The notes under the pieces were generated by a model. It saw only the letters and a list, made by a program, of their open reading frames with translations, had not been told where the DNA came from and made no database searches. The position numbers and the translations under genes were made by a program. A stretch of DNA of 59,722 nucleotides from Thermoleophilaceae bacterium (GTDB taxonomy: Bacteria > Actinomycetota > Thermoleophilia > Solirubrobacterales > Thermoleophilaceae): assembly GCA_030448005.1 (NCBI GenBank), contig JAUJNT010000002.1, positions 764,818 to 824,539 on the forward strand. The letters run 5' to 3'. Positions 1-8,057 of the stretch are shown piece after piece; within the stretch, counting starts at the first letter, position 1; every line of letters starts with the position of its first letter.

Positions 1-2
1 TG

Positions 3-686
3 CCGATGCCGGGGGGAGAGGCCGCCGTGCGCCAGCCGTGGCGGATGGCCTGCTCGTGGTTGCTGGCCGCGGGCCAGGGTGACGGCGACGGTCCCCCGGC
101 CACGATGGAAGGGAGAGTGGCGCCGGAGAAGTGGCGCGCCGTGGCGGGCCTCGCCCGCAACGGCCTGGCATCACCTGACACGTCGAGCATGGGCAGGCTG
201 TTCGACGCCGTGGCCGCGTTCTGTGGGTTGCGCTTCGAGGTCACCTATGAGGGGCAGGCGGCGATCGAGCTCGAGGCGGTGAGCGACCGTGCTGAACAGG
301 GCATCTACCCGCTGCCGCTGCTCGAGTCGCCCGACGGCGTGGAGCTGGACGCGCGCCCCACCGTGGCCGCGGTCATGGCCGACCTGTCCAAGGGCGTCCC
401 TGTGCCGGTCGTGGCGGCGCGGTTTCACGGGGGCGTCGCGCGGGGCACGGCACGGGCATGCGCGCAGCTGGCCGAGCAGCACGGGCTCGACACGGTCGCA
501 CTGTCGGGTGGCGTGTTTCAGAACCGGCTGCTGCTCGAGCGGACCCTTCCGGCCCTCGCGGCCGCGGGGCTGAAGGCGCTCGTGCCCTCCCTCCTGCCCC
601 CGGGTGATGGAGGCATCTCCTATGGCCAGGCCGCGGTTGCCGCCGCCCGGCTGAAGAGCGTGATGGGCGAGGATGGCGCGAGCTGA
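3..686 (+). CDS. hypF: Carbamoyltransferase HypF, C-terminal part (5' truncated by window edge)
   Basis: HypF makes the CN ligands of [NiFe]-hydrogenase by activating carbamoyl phosphate and passing the carbamoyl group to HypE. Only about the last 227 residues are present; the reading frame is open to the window edge, so the gene starts upstream. The fragment matches the C-terminal Kae1/YrdC-linked carbamoyltransferase lobe: PGGEAAVRQPWRMA at the start, then the LSGGVFQNRLLLERT block (about residues 168-182) and a GDGGISYGQA end. No hyp or hydrogenase gene follows; glyA begins 64 bases later, so hypF is probably the last gene of a maturation operon lying to the left. Family assignment is firm; the presence of a hydrogenase is inferred. 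Confidence 0.9.
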   Translation, partial: PMPGGEAAVRQPWRMACSWLLAAGQGDGDGPPATMEGRVAPEKWRAVAGLARNGLASPDTSSMGRLFDAVAAFCGLRFEVTYEGQAAIELEAVSDRAEQGIYPLPLLESPDGVELDARPTVAAVMADLSKGVPVPVVAARFHGGVARGTARACAQLAEQHGLDTVALSGGVFQNRLLLERTLPALAAAGLKALVPSLLPPGDGGISYGQAAVAAARLKSVMGEDGAS

Positions 687-738
687 CCGCCCGCCGCGGA
701 GCTGAGCGCCGCCGGGGTTTGCACGCTGGGGGCGCTGG

Positions 739-744
739 TACGGT
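739..744 (+). promoter_or_regulatory. -10 box TACGGT of a predicted leaderless glyA promoter
   Basis: TACGGT matches TAnnnT and ends 6 bases before the GTG of glyA, so transcription would begin on or next to the start codon. No Shine-Dalgarno sequence is visible between them. Confidence 0.5.
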
Positions 745-750
745 GGCCGG

Positions 751-2022
751 GTGACCGACCTCTCCGCCGACTACTTCGCAAGCCCGGTCGCCGAGGTCGA
801 TCCGGAGATCGCGCAGGTCCTCGGCGACGAGCGCCGCCGCCAGGAGGCGACCCTCGAGATGATCGCCTCGGAGAACTTCGTGCCGCAGGCGGTGCTCGAC
901 TGCCAGGGCTCGGTTCTGACCAACAAGTACGCCGAGGGCTACCCAGGCCGGCGCTACTACGGCGGCTGCGAGCACGTCGACGTCGCCGAGACGCTTGCGA
1001 TCGATCGCGCCAAGGAGCTCTTCGGCGCCGAGCACGCCAACGTCCAGCCGCATGCGGGGGCCCAGGCAAACGCCGCCGCCTACCACGCGCTGCTTGAGCC
1101 CGGTGACCGGATCCTCGGGATGAAGCTCGACCACGGCGGCCATCTGACCCACGGGATGAAGCTCAACTTCTCCGGGCGCCTCTACGACGTCGTGGCCTAC
1201 GGCGTGAGCGAGCATGACTCGCGCCTGGACATGGATGCGCTCCAGCGCCTGGCCGAGGAGTTCAGGCCGAAGCTGGTCCTCGCCGGCTGGTCTGCCTATC
1301 CGCGGCAGCTCGACTTCGCCCGCTTCAGGGAGGTGGCGGACTCGATCGACGCCCTCCTGATGGTGGACATGGCGCATTTCGCGGGGCTCGTGGCCGCCCG
1401 CGAGCACCCGAGCCCGGTGCCGTACGCCGACGTAGTGACCACCACCATCCACAAGACCATCGGCGGGGCCCGGGGCGGCATGATCCTCTGCCGCGAGCAG
1501 CACGCCAAGAAGATCGACTCGGCGCTCTTTCCCGGTCAGCAGGGTGGGCCCCTCATGCACGTCGTCGCGGGCAAGGCGGTGTCGCTCAAGGTGGCGGCGT
1601 CGGAGCTCTTTCGCGAGCGACAGCGACGCACGCGCGCCGGCGCGGCGGCGCTCGCCGAGCAGTTGATGGCGGCTGGCGTGAACGTGCTCACCGGCGGGAC
1701 GGACGTTCATCTCGTGCTGGTGGACCTGCGCGACTCCGATCTCGACGGTCGGCAGGCCGAGGACCGCCTGGCCGCCATAGGCATCACCGTCAACCGCAAC
1801 GCCGTCCCGTTCGACCCGCGGCCCCCCGCCGTTTCCTCCGGTCTGAGGGTGGGCACACCCGCGCTCGCCACGCGCGGCTTCGGCGAGGAGGACTTCCGCG
1901 AGATCGGCAGCGTCGTGGCCGCGGCCCTGACGGGCGATTTCTCCGACGGGGCGCAGGCCGAGCTGTCAGAGCGGACGCGCGCCCTCGCCGAGCGCCATCC
2001 CCTGTATCCCCAGCTCCCGTAG
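751..2022 (+). CDS. glyA: Serine hydroxymethyltransferase
   Basis: PLP enzyme that interconverts serine and glycine with transfer of a one-carbon unit to tetrahydrofolate; cytoplasmic. At 423 residues it has the family's usual length. Visible hallmarks are the N-terminal LEMIASENF block, the [20 protein letters not shown] block, the VDMAHFAGL cofactor-aspartate segment and the PLP lysine, Lys235, in [10 protein letters not shown]. The consensus there is THKTLRGPRGG, so this protein differs just after the lysine (IGGARGG). The GTG start at 751 fits the conserved N-terminus and the promoter 6 bases upstream. glyA supplies one-carbon units to the same methyl cycle as the ahcY genes 30 kb away, but nothing shows that they are co-regulated. 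Confidence 0.96.
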   Translation: MTDLSADYFASPVAEVDPEIAQVLGDERRRQEATLEMIASENFVPQAVLDCQGSVLTNKYAEGYPGRRYYGGCEHVDVAETLAIDRAKELFGAEHANVQPHAGAQANAAAYHALLEPGDRILGMKLDHGGHLTHGMKLNFSGRLYDVVAYGVSEHDSRLDMDALQRLAEEFRPKLVLAGWSAYPRQLDFARFREVADSIDALLMVDMAHFAGLVAAREHPSPVPYADVVTTTIHKTIGGARGGMILCREQHAKKIDSALFPGQQGGPLMHVVAGKAVSLKVAASELFRERQRRTRAGAAALAEQLMAAGVNVLTGGTDVHLVLVDLRDSDLDGRQAEDRLAAIGITVNRNAVPFDPRPPAVSSGLRVGTPALATRGFGEEDFREIGSVVAAALTGDFSDGAQAELSERTRALAERHPLYPQLP

Positions 2023-2033
2023 CGCCGGTAGCC

Positions 2034-2672
2034 GTGGCGCCCGGCCTGTTCACCCTCGAGCAGGTCACGGCCTCGCGCGGCGGGCAGCCCGTGCTCGACG
2101 GGCTCGAGCTCGAGATCGGGGAGGGGGTCACAGCCCTGCTGGGCCCCTCGGGATCTGGAAAGTCGACGCTCCTGCGGTTGCTGAACCGGCTGGCCGAGCC
2201 CGAGCGCGGGAGCGTTCGCTTTCGCGGCGAGGACGTGCGTTCCCTCGATCCCCACGACCTGCGCCGGCGCGCGTGCCTGGTGCCCCAGCTGCCGGCGCTC
2301 CTGCCGGGGACCGTGGCCCACAACGTGTCCTACGGGCCGAGCCTCCGCGCGCGCGACGCGGACGTGGCTCGCTGCCTCGAGCTTGCCGGGTTGAGCGCCG
2401 CGTATGCCGACCGTGAGGGCGAGCGCCTCTCCGTCGGGGAGCAGCAGCGGGTGATGCTCGCGCGCGCGCTCGCGCTCGAGCCCGAGGTGATGCTGCTCGA
2501 CGAGCCCACCTCCGCGCTCGACGAGCGCACGCAGGCCGGCGTTGAGGCCACGCTCGCGCGACTGGTCAGCGAGCTCGGTGTGTCGGCGGTGATCGTGACC
2601 CACGACAGGGGCCAGGCCCAGCGGCTCGCGCGCCGCACGGTGCGGCTCTCAGACGGGCGGGTGGCAGCGTGA
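2034..2672 (+). CDS. fetA: ABC transporter ATPase, FetA/YbbL-like
   Basis: ATP-binding subunit of a two-gene transporter. At 212 residues it is a compact single ABC domain: Walker A GPSGSGKST (37-45), signature LSVGEQQR (about 132), Walker B VMLLDEPTSALD and a switch histidine in VTHDR. The partner gene directly behind it belongs to the UPF0014 (FetB/YbbM) family, which identifies the pair as FetAB-like; in E. coli that pair is linked to iron export and peroxide tolerance. GTG start 11 bases after glyA. Substrate is inferred from the partner, not from the ATPase itself. Confidence 0.88.
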   Translation: MAPGLFTLEQVTASRGGQPVLDGLELEIGEGVTALLGPSGSGKSTLLRLLNRLAEPERGSVRFRGEDVRSLDPHDLRRRACLVPQLPALLPGTVAHNVSYGPSLRARDADVARCLELAGLSAAYADREGERLSVGEQQRVMLARALALEPEVMLLDEPTSALDERTQAGVEATLARLVSELGVSAVIVTHDRGQAQRLARRTVRLSDGRVAA

Positions 2673-3442
2673 GCGTGGACGTGACACTCGCCGAGGTCGC
2701 GGCCTCGCTCGTGCTCGTGGCGATTGCGGCCGGGGTGTCGCTGTGGCGGCGCGCCGACCTCGAGTCCGACCTCGGGCTGGCCGTGCTGCGCTCCTTTCTG
2801 CAGCTCACCGCTATCGGATACGTGATCCAGGCCATCTTCGACTCCGACAGTCTGTGGCTCGTGGGGCTGCTGTTGGCGGTGATGGTGGGCTTCGGCGCCG
2901 CCACCGCCCGCAACCGGGCCCGTGCCGTGCCCGGCGCGCTCGTGCCGATCGTGCTCGCCCTGTCGAGTGCCGCGGGGATCACGCTCGGGCTCGTGCTGGT
3001 GCTCGGGGTCTTCGAGGCCCAGCCCCGCTACCTCGTGCCGGTGGGAGGCATGGTTATCGGCAACTCGATGACGGCCGCCGCCGTGGCCCTCAACCGCCTG
3101 GCCGACGAGGTATCGGGCCAGGCGCGCCAGATCGAGGCGACGTTGGCGCTCGGCGCGACCGCGGGGCAGGCGGCCACGGGTCTCGTGAGCCGCAGCTTGC
3201 GCTCCGGGCTGATCCCGCTGATCGACTCGACCAAGACCACGGGCGTCGTCTTCTTCCCCGGCACCATGGTCGGGATGCTGGTGGCGGGCGCCGAGCCGCT
3301 CGACGCCGTGCGGTTGCAGCTGATCCTGCTGTGGGTGCTGCTCGGAAGCGTCTCGCTCGCCGCGCTCATCGCTACGTCCCTGGGGTACCGCGGCTTCTTC
3401 ACCGACGCCGATCAGTTGCGGGAGCCGCCGGCGCCGCGATAG
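2669..3442 (+). CDS. fetB: UPF0014 family membrane permease, FetB/YbbM-like
   Basis: Integral membrane subunit of the FetAB-type exporter. 257 residues with about seven hydrophobic segments. The conserved family stretch MVIGNSMTAAAVALNR is present near residue 130, as is GLIPLIDSTKTTGVVFFPGTM near 185. The GTG start overlaps the stop of the ATPase gene (GTGA), so the two are translationally coupled and probably made in equal amounts. Metal specificity (iron in E. coli, aluminium-related in plant homologues) cannot be read from the sequence. Confidence 0.92.
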   Translation: MSVDVTLAEVAASLVLVAIAAGVSLWRRADLESDLGLAVLRSFLQLTAIGYVIQAIFDSDSLWLVGLLLAVMVGFGAATARNRARAVPGALVPIVLALSSAAGITLGLVLVLGVFEAQPRYLVPVGGMVIGNSMTAAAVALNRLADEVSGQARQIEATLALGATAGQAATGLVSRSLRSGLIPLIDSTKTTGVVFFPGTMVGMLVAGAEPLDAVRLQLILLWVLLGSVSLAALIATSLGYRGFFTDADQLREPPAPR

Positions 3443-3565
3443 ACGGGGTCGACCCTTGCACGATCGACTTGCGAGAGCCGGCAAGCCGAGCGACAGCGTA
3501 CGTGTCGGTCGCCGGATCAGCGGCGGCCGACGTGACCGGCGCGTCGGGCAAACGTCGACGCGGTC

Positions 3566-3571
3566 TATTCT
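3566..3571 (+). promoter_or_regulatory. -10 box TATTCT before the hemolysin III gene
   Basis: TATTCT ends 7 bases before the GTG at 3579, the spacing expected when the transcript starts at the initiation codon. This is the main reason for choosing 3579 as the start. Confidence 0.55.
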
Positions 3572-3578
3572 CCCGTCC

Positions 3579-4259
3579 GTGCCGGGGGCAGCTCGCTCAC
3601 CCGTTCAAGAGTCGCCGCTTGCGGTGAAGCCGCGGCTGCGCGGAGTCTCACATCAATGGGCCTTCTTCGTTTCGATCGCCCTGGGGGCTGCCCTCGTCCT
3701 GACCGCGCCATCCAGACGTGCCATGGCCGCAGCGCTCGTGTATGCCCTCTGCGTGGTGGTCCTGTTCGGCTCGAGCGCCCTCTATCACCGCGTGAACTGG
3801 CGCTCGGCGGCAGCCCGTCGCTGGATGCGGCGGCTCGATCACTCGGCCATCTTCCTGCTGATCGCGGGGTCCTACACGCCGTTCGCGCTGCTCGTGATCG
3901 ACGGGACGCTCGGCGACGTGATCCTTGCGGTGGTCTGGGCGGGTGCGGCGGGGGGCATCGTCCTGAAGCTCGTCTGGATCGACGCCCCCCAGTGGCTGAT
4001 CACCGCGATCTACGTGGCCCTCGGTTGGGTGGTGGTGGTCGCGGCGCCGCAGCTGTTCCGCGACCTGGGAGTCATCCCCGCCGGCATGGTCGCCACGGGA
4101 GGGGTCCTCTACACGACCGGCGCGCTCGTCTACACGCTGCGGCGCCCGGACCCCGTGCCGGCGGTCTTCGGCTACCACGAGGTGTTCCACGTGCTGGTGG
4201 TGGTGGCTGCCGGGCTTCAGTACGCGGTGGTGGCGTTCTGGGTACTGCCACCGGCGTGA
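3579..4259 (+). CDS. Hemolysin III / YqfA family (PAQR-like) membrane protein
   Basis: Seven-helix membrane protein of the HlyIII/TrhA family, homologous to eukaryotic progestin/adipoQ receptors and connected in bacteria with membrane-lipid homeostasis rather than true haemolysis. The 226-residue protein shows the family signatures SSALYHR (near 60), RLDHSAIFLLIAGSYTPF (near 85) and the C-terminal GYHEVFHVLVV with metal-ligand histidines. The frame is open further upstream to 3456, but homology starts around KPRLRGVSHQWAF. GTG 3579 is preferred because of its promoter; GTG 3624 is the alternative. A rhodanese gene overlaps or abuts its end. Confidence 0.9.
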   Translation: MPGAARSPVQESPLAVKPRLRGVSHQWAFFVSIALGAALVLTAPSRRAMAAALVYALCVVVLFGSSALYHRVNWRSAAARRWMRRLDHSAIFLLIAGSYTPFALLVIDGTLGDVILAVVWAGAAGGIVLKLVWIDAPQWLITAIYVALGWVVVVAAPQLFRDLGVIPAGMVATGGVLYTTGALVYTLRRPDPVPAVFGYHEVFHVLVVVAAGLQYAVVAFWVLPPA

Positions 4260-4261
4260 CC

Positions 4262-4657
4262 ATGGCGGGCCGCGAGACCATCGACGAGATGCTCGGACGG
4301 GCGCGCGCCGGCCTCGAGCGCATGACGCCTGAGGAGGCCCGGGAGGCCCTGGCGGCCGGAGGGCTCATCGTGGACATCCGCTCCGAGGCTCAGCGTGCCC
4401 GCGACGGCGTGGTCGCCGGGGCGGCCTACTTCCCGAGGAACGTGCTCGAATGGCGTGCGGACCCATCCTCCCCGGCCCACGACTCACGCTTCGCGGACTT
4501 CGGTCGCCAGGTGATCGTCATGTGCGACGAGGGATACCAGTCGAGCCTCGCCGCCGCCAGCCTCCAGCGGCTCGGCTTCGAGTCGGCCACCGATCTGGTC
4601 GGCGGTTTCCAGGCCTGGCGAGCCGCCGGGCTCCCGACCGGGAGCTGCGGCGAGTGA
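4262..4657 (+). CDS. Rhodanese-like domain protein
   Basis: Single rhodanese domain (131 residues), expected to carry sulfane sulfur on a cysteine in the cytoplasm. The fold's LIVDIRSEAQRARDG strand-loop (about 37-51) and the active-site loop VIVMCDEGYQSS (Cys about 84) are visible, followed by the typical GGFQAWRAAGLP ending. ATG 4262 lies 3 bases after the HlyIII stop; GTG 4256 would overlap it and is also possible, so the two genes are surely co-transcribed. The sulfur acceptor is unknown. Confidence 0.88.
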   Translation: MAGRETIDEMLGRARAGLERMTPEEAREALAAGGLIVDIRSEAQRARDGVVAGAAYFPRNVLEWRADPSSPAHDSRFADFGRQVIVMCDEGYQSSLAAASLQRLGFESATDLVGGFQAWRAAGLPTGSCGE

Positions 4658-4754
4658 CCTTCCGCCACCGGGCCGCTCTCAGGCGCCACGGCTAGGCCGC
4701 GGCGCCTCGTCGCCGGCGTCTTCAGGATCCGATTTGGGCAGCCTGCCGCGGCGG

Positions 4755-4760
4755 TAAGGT
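4755..4760 (+). promoter_or_regulatory. -10 box TAAGGT before the WecA/TagO-type gene
   Basis: TAAGGT ends 9 bases before ATG 4770; no ribosome binding site lies between. Fits the leaderless pattern of this window. Confidence 0.5.
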
Positions 4761-4769
4761 GCGGCCGGG

Positions 4770-5933
4770 ATGGAGTATCTCGATGCGCTCTGGGCGTTCC
4801 TGGTCGCGGCGCTCGTCGGGCTTCTCGCCACTCCGCTCGCGGGCCGGCTGGCGCACCGGGTGGGGGCGATCGATCGCCCCGGGGGACGAAGTCTCCACCT
4901 GAGCCCGACACCGAGGCTGGGGGGGCTGGCGATCCTGGCGGGCGTCCTGCTGGCGGGCGTCCTCTTCCTGCCCTGGAGCCGGGAGACGCGGGCCATTCTC
5001 GGCGGCGGCGCCCTCATCGCGCTAGTCGGCGCGGTGGACGACGCCAAGGAGGACGGGCTCTCGCCGGTGGTCAAGCTCGCGGGGCAGTTCGTTGCGGCGC
5101 TCGCGCCCGTGCTGGCCGACGTGCGCGTTGAGAACATCACGCTGCCCTTCCTCGAGCCGCTGGACTTCGGCCAATGGGGCATCCCGCTGACCCTGCTCGG
5201 GATGGTGGCGGTGATGAACGTCGTGAACTTCACCGACGGGGTGGACGGCCTGGCCGCAGGCGTGTGCACGATCGCGGCCGCCACGTTCGCGGTCATAGCG
5301 CTGTCCCTCGATCGAGTGGACGCGGGCGTGCTGGCGGCGGCCACCGCGGGGGCCTCCGTGGGCTTCCTTCGCCATAACTTTCACCCTGCCTCGGTCTTCA
5401 TGGGGGACTCGGGCTCCAACCTGCTCGGGTTCCTGCTCGCGGTGATCGCCGTCCAGGGGGTGCTGAAGACCGCCGCCGTGGTGGCCCTCTTCTTCCCGCT
5501 CGTGATCCTGGCCGTCCCCGCTCTCGATGCGGGCTTTGTCGTGGCCAAGCGAATCAAGCACCGCCGCCCCGTCTACTCCGCCGACCGATGGCACTTCCAC
5601 CACCGCTTCGCGAACATCGGCTTCTCCCAGCGTCGCACCGTGCTCTACCTCTACGCATGGACGATCTCCCTCGCGGCCCTCGCGCTCGCCCTGCGGTTCG
5701 TGCCCTACTCCGAGGACGACGGCACGTTGAACACCGGCTGGGCCGCGGTCATGGCGGGGTTCGGAGTGCTGGCTCTGGCGGCGAGCCTCTACCTGGTCGT
5801 GGTACTCGAGATCCTCAAGTTCCGTCGCTTCCGTGAGCGTCAGCTGCGAAGGCAGGAGCTGAGCGAACAGGAGATCGAGGAGGAGATCGCCCGCGAGGTG
5901 GAGACGGGCGAGTTCGAGCCGGTCGAGCCCTAG
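4770..5933 (+). CDS. Polyprenyl-phosphate sugar-1-phosphate transferase (WecA/TagO/MraY superfamily)
   Basis: Integral membrane enzyme that loads a sugar-1-phosphate (usually GlcNAc-1-P) from a UDP-sugar onto undecaprenyl or decaprenyl phosphate, the first step of many wall polymers. 387 residues with about ten helices. It shows DRPGGRSLHLSPTPRLGG (near 32), the Asp pair in GAVDDAKED, NFTDGVDGLA (near 152), GDSGSNLLGF and the cytoplasmic RPVYSADRWHFHHR loop typical of the WecA/TagO branch rather than MraY. A charged coiled tail (ELSEQEIEEEIAREVE) ends the protein. The LCP ligase and sugar-nucleotide genes at 27-36 kb could act in the same polymer pathway. Confidence 0.92.
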   Translation: MEYLDALWAFLVAALVGLLATPLAGRLAHRVGAIDRPGGRSLHLSPTPRLGGLAILAGVLLAGVLFLPWSRETRAILGGGALIALVGAVDDAKEDGLSPVVKLAGQFVAALAPVLADVRVENITLPFLEPLDFGQWGIPLTLLGMVAVMNVVNFTDGVDGLAAGVCTIAAATFAVIALSLDRVDAGVLAAATAGASVGFLRHNFHPASVFMGDSGSNLLGFLLAVIAVQGVLKTAAVVALFFPLVILAVPALDAGFVVAKRIKHRRPVYSADRWHFHHRFANIGFSQRRTVLYLYAWTISLAALALALRFVPYSEDDGTLNTGWAAVMAGFGVLALAASLYLVVVLEILKFRRFRERQLRRQELSEQEIEEEIAREVETGEFEPVEP

Positions 5934-5956
5934 GCTGGGGACTCAGGCAGCCGACC

Positions 5957-6997
5957 TCAGAACAGGGACGGCTGCTCCGGAGGACCATGGCTGCTGCCGC
6001 CTCCCTGCCCAAGTCCCGGTGAGCGCTCGGCGGCACCGACGTCGCGTCCGGACCGGATGTACCTTCGTGCCTTCAGCCCGGGCCTTTGCGCGAGCCGCGC
6101 GAGCCGCTCCTTCTCCTGGCGCGGAACATAGGCGCCCCGGGCATAGAGGCGCTCGTATCGCTCGATCAGGTCGGGGCGGTGCTCGCGCAGCCAGGCAAAG
6201 AAGATCTCCCTCACCTCACCGCGCAGGTGCAGGGCGATGCCACCCACCTCGACGGCGCCCGCCTCCGCCGCAAGCGCGAGGATCTGCTCGACCTGGCGCG
6301 GGTGGTCGTTGACGCCAGGCATCAGCGGGGCGATGAGGATCCCGCAGGGGATGCCGGCGCGGTTGAGCTCCGCGACGGCCTCGAGGCGCTTCCGGGGGTG
6401 GGGCGTGTGCGGCTCGGTGGCACGCCACGCCTTCTCGTCGAGGGTAGGCACCGAGAGGTTGGCGCTGATCCCCGGCACCTGCTTCATGAGCTCGATATCA
6501 CGGAGCAACAGCGGCGACTTCGTGAGGATCGACCCCGGGGTGCCCGAGTCGCGCAGCGCCTCCCAGATGCCCGGCATCAGCCTGTATCGCCCCTCGACCC
6601 ATTGGTAGGGGTCGGTGTTGGTCCCCATGGCCACGTGCTCGCGCTTCCACGAGGGTCGCGCGAGCTCTGCGCGCACCAGCTCGGGCGCGTTCACCTTCAC
6701 CACGATCTCGCGCTCGAAGTCGCGGCCCGGATCGAGGTCAAGGTACTTGTGGGTGGGCCTGGCGAAGCAAAAAACGCAGGCATGGCTACATCCCCGGTAG
6801 GGATTCACCGTCCACCGGAACGGCATCGCCGAGCGCTCGGGCACCCGGTTGAGCGCCGACCTGGCCCTTACCTCATAGAAGCGGGTGTCGAGCGCCTCGG
6901 GGGCGTCGAAGGTACGAACGGCCGCCGGGTCACGGTAACCGGGCAGGGAGCGGCGCTCCTCCTCCGCGAGCTTCAGCTCATCCCATCGCACGAACAC
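5957..6997 (-). CDS. Rv2578c-family radical SAM protein (SplB-like)
   Basis: Radical S-adenosylmethionine enzyme of unknown substrate, 346 residues. The [4Fe-4S]-binding CX3CX2C motif is CSHACVFC within NPYRGCSHACVFCFARPTH (about residues 67-85). The next blocks, GTNTDPYQWVEGRYRLM and ILTKSPLLLRDI, are shared with the Rv2578c and SplB-related families. It starts with GTG at 6997; a second GTG at 6991 gives a protein two residues shorter. The C-terminal 30 residues are Gly/Ser/Pro-rich and not conserved. It converges on the WecA/TagO gene with only 23 bases between stops. YjbQ is encoded just upstream on the same strand, with 32 bases between. Confidence 0.9.
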   Translation of the reverse strand: MFVRWDELKLAEEERRSLPGYRDPAAVRTFDAPEALDTRFYEVRARSALNRVPERSAMPFRWTVNPYRGCSHACVFCFARPTHKYLDLDPGRDFEREIVVKVNAPELVRAELARPSWKREHVAMGTNTDPYQWVEGRYRLMPGIWEALRDSGTPGSILTKSPLLLRDIELMKQVPGISANLSVPTLDEKAWRATEPHTPHPRKRLEAVAELNRAGIPCGILIAPLMPGVNDHPRQVEQILALAAEAGAVEVGGIALHLRGEVREIFFAWLREHRPDLIERYERLYARGAYVPRQEKERLARLAQRPGLKARRYIRSGRDVGAAERSPGLGQGGGSSHGPPEQPSLF

Positions 6998-7029
6998 ATG
7001 TTCGCAGATCCGGTGGATGGCGGCGCGGC

Positions 7030-7449
7030 CTACTCGCCGGTGAGCGTCACCACCAGCGACCTCGCCCCGCCCGAGTCGCGGTGCTCACACAGGTAGACGC
7101 CCTGCCAGGTGCCGAGCCTGAGGCGCCCGTCGCCTACCGGCAGGGTGAGCGACGGCCCGAGCAGCGAGGCCTTGATGTGCGCGGGCATGTCGTCGGGGCC
7201 CTCGAGCGTGTGCGTCCAGAAGGGCGCGTCTGCGGGCACCGCATGGTTGAACCACGACTCGAAGTCGCGCCGCACGTCGGGGCTCGCATTCTCGTTGAGG
7301 GTCAGGGACGCGGAGGTGTGGAGGATGTGAAGGTGTGCCAGCCCGACCCGGAGGTCGGCGATCTCGGGGATTGCCCCGACCACCTCGTTGGTCACGAGGT
7401 GAAAGCCGCGAGGCCGGGGCGCAAGCTCGATCTGTCGCTGAAACCACAT
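7030..7449 (-). CDS. yjbQ: YjbQ family protein (UPF0047)
   Basis: Small cytoplasmic protein of the UPF0047/YjbQ family; weak thiamine-phosphate synthase activity has been reported for the E. coli member, but its physiological role is unclear. 139 residues, the standard length. Recognisable blocks are HLHILHTSASLTLNENASPDV (starting about 42; His and Asn are the conserved metal/phosphate site), WTHTLEGPDDMPAHIKASLLG (starting about 78) and the GTWQGVYLCEHRD ending. Start ATG at 7449. A TATAGG box at 7471-7476 (minus strand) could be its promoter and would give a leader of about 15 bases. Confidence 0.93.
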   Translation of the reverse strand: MWFQRQIELAPRPRGFHLVTNEVVGAIPEIADLRVGLAHLHILHTSASLTLNENASPDVRRDFESWFNHAVPADAPFWTHTLEGPDDMPAHIKASLLGPSLTLPVGDGRLRLGTWQGVYLCEHRDSGGARSLVVTLTGE

Positions 7450-7602
7450 CGGCGAGGTCGCTCATCCAGACCTATATCCGATGAGCCGTGGCGATGCACG
7501 GGAGGCAAGTTGGACGGGCGCGTAGTGCGTGCGCTCGCGACCCGTCGTCCGAGCGCCCCAAAGGAGCCATCGGGCACGAGCGGACACGGTACCCATGCCT
7601 CA

Positions 7603-7610
7603 TATAGAGT
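7603..7610 (+). promoter_or_regulatory. Candidate -10 (TATAGA/TAGAGT) for the ATP synthase operon
   Basis: Two overlapping -10-like hexamers sit in an otherwise GC-rich gap before the first gene of the atp cluster. A transcript start near 7617 would give a leader of about 20 bases that includes an AGGGGAA ribosome binding site (7622-7628). Confidence 0.4.
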
Positions 7611-7637
7611 CACTGGCCCGCAGGGGAACCACCACCT

Positions 7638-8057
7638 TTGTCAGCGCACGCCCTGGATACGACCCAAGAGCCAAATGAGGCCGGAATTGGCCTCACCGTC
7701 CTGCGCTATCTCGACCTCGTCGTCCTCGCACTCGCCCTGCCGCTGTTCGTGTTCGCCGGACTGCCGATGCTCGGCTACGCCGTCGCGGCCGCCGCCTGGC
7801 TCCTCCAGCGCGGCATCGACGCGCTCGCAACCGCCAAGGCCAAGAAGACCGAGGATCCGCGCACGGTCGTCGGCGTCCTGGCGGGCAGCATGATAGGCCG
7901 GGGCTGGCTCGTCGCGGGGTCGATCTTCGCGGTGGGGCTCGCCGGCTCGCGCGAGGACGGGTTGGCCGCGGCGCTTCTCTGCATATCGCTGTTCACCATC
8001 TACTTCGCGGCTCAGATGGTGGTACGGCCCTTCGACATGCCGAGGCCGCCACGATGA
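7638..8057 (+). CDS. Small four-helix membrane protein in the AtpI position
   Basis: 139 residues with four predicted hydrophobic segments (about 22-45, 46-60, 86-105, 110-128) and a basic loop ATAKAKKTED between helices two and three. It lies directly upstream of atpB, where many atp operons carry atpI, a Fo assembly or Mg2+-related protein; I see no diagnostic AtpI motif, so the functional link rests on position. The start is a TTG at 7638 with AGGGGAA 9 bases upstream. Its end overlaps the atpB start (ATGA), implying coupling. Confidence 0.7.
   Translation: MSAHALDTTQEPNEAGIGLTVLRYLDLVVLALALPLFVFAGLPMLGYAVAAAAWLLQRGIDALATAKAKKTEDPRTVVGVLAGSMIGRGWLVAGSIFAVGLAGSREDGLAAALLCISLFTIYFAAQMVVRPFDMPRPPR

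Noticed and set aside
373-1710. Long open frame on the minus strand across hypF/glyA
   Set aside because: Antisense shadow of glyA in high-GC DNA: His/Arg/Gly-rich translation and no family resemblance. The same applies to the minus-strand frames over atpA/atpH (9931-11223), atpD (13126-14301), secA (39950-41776) and nearly every other gene.
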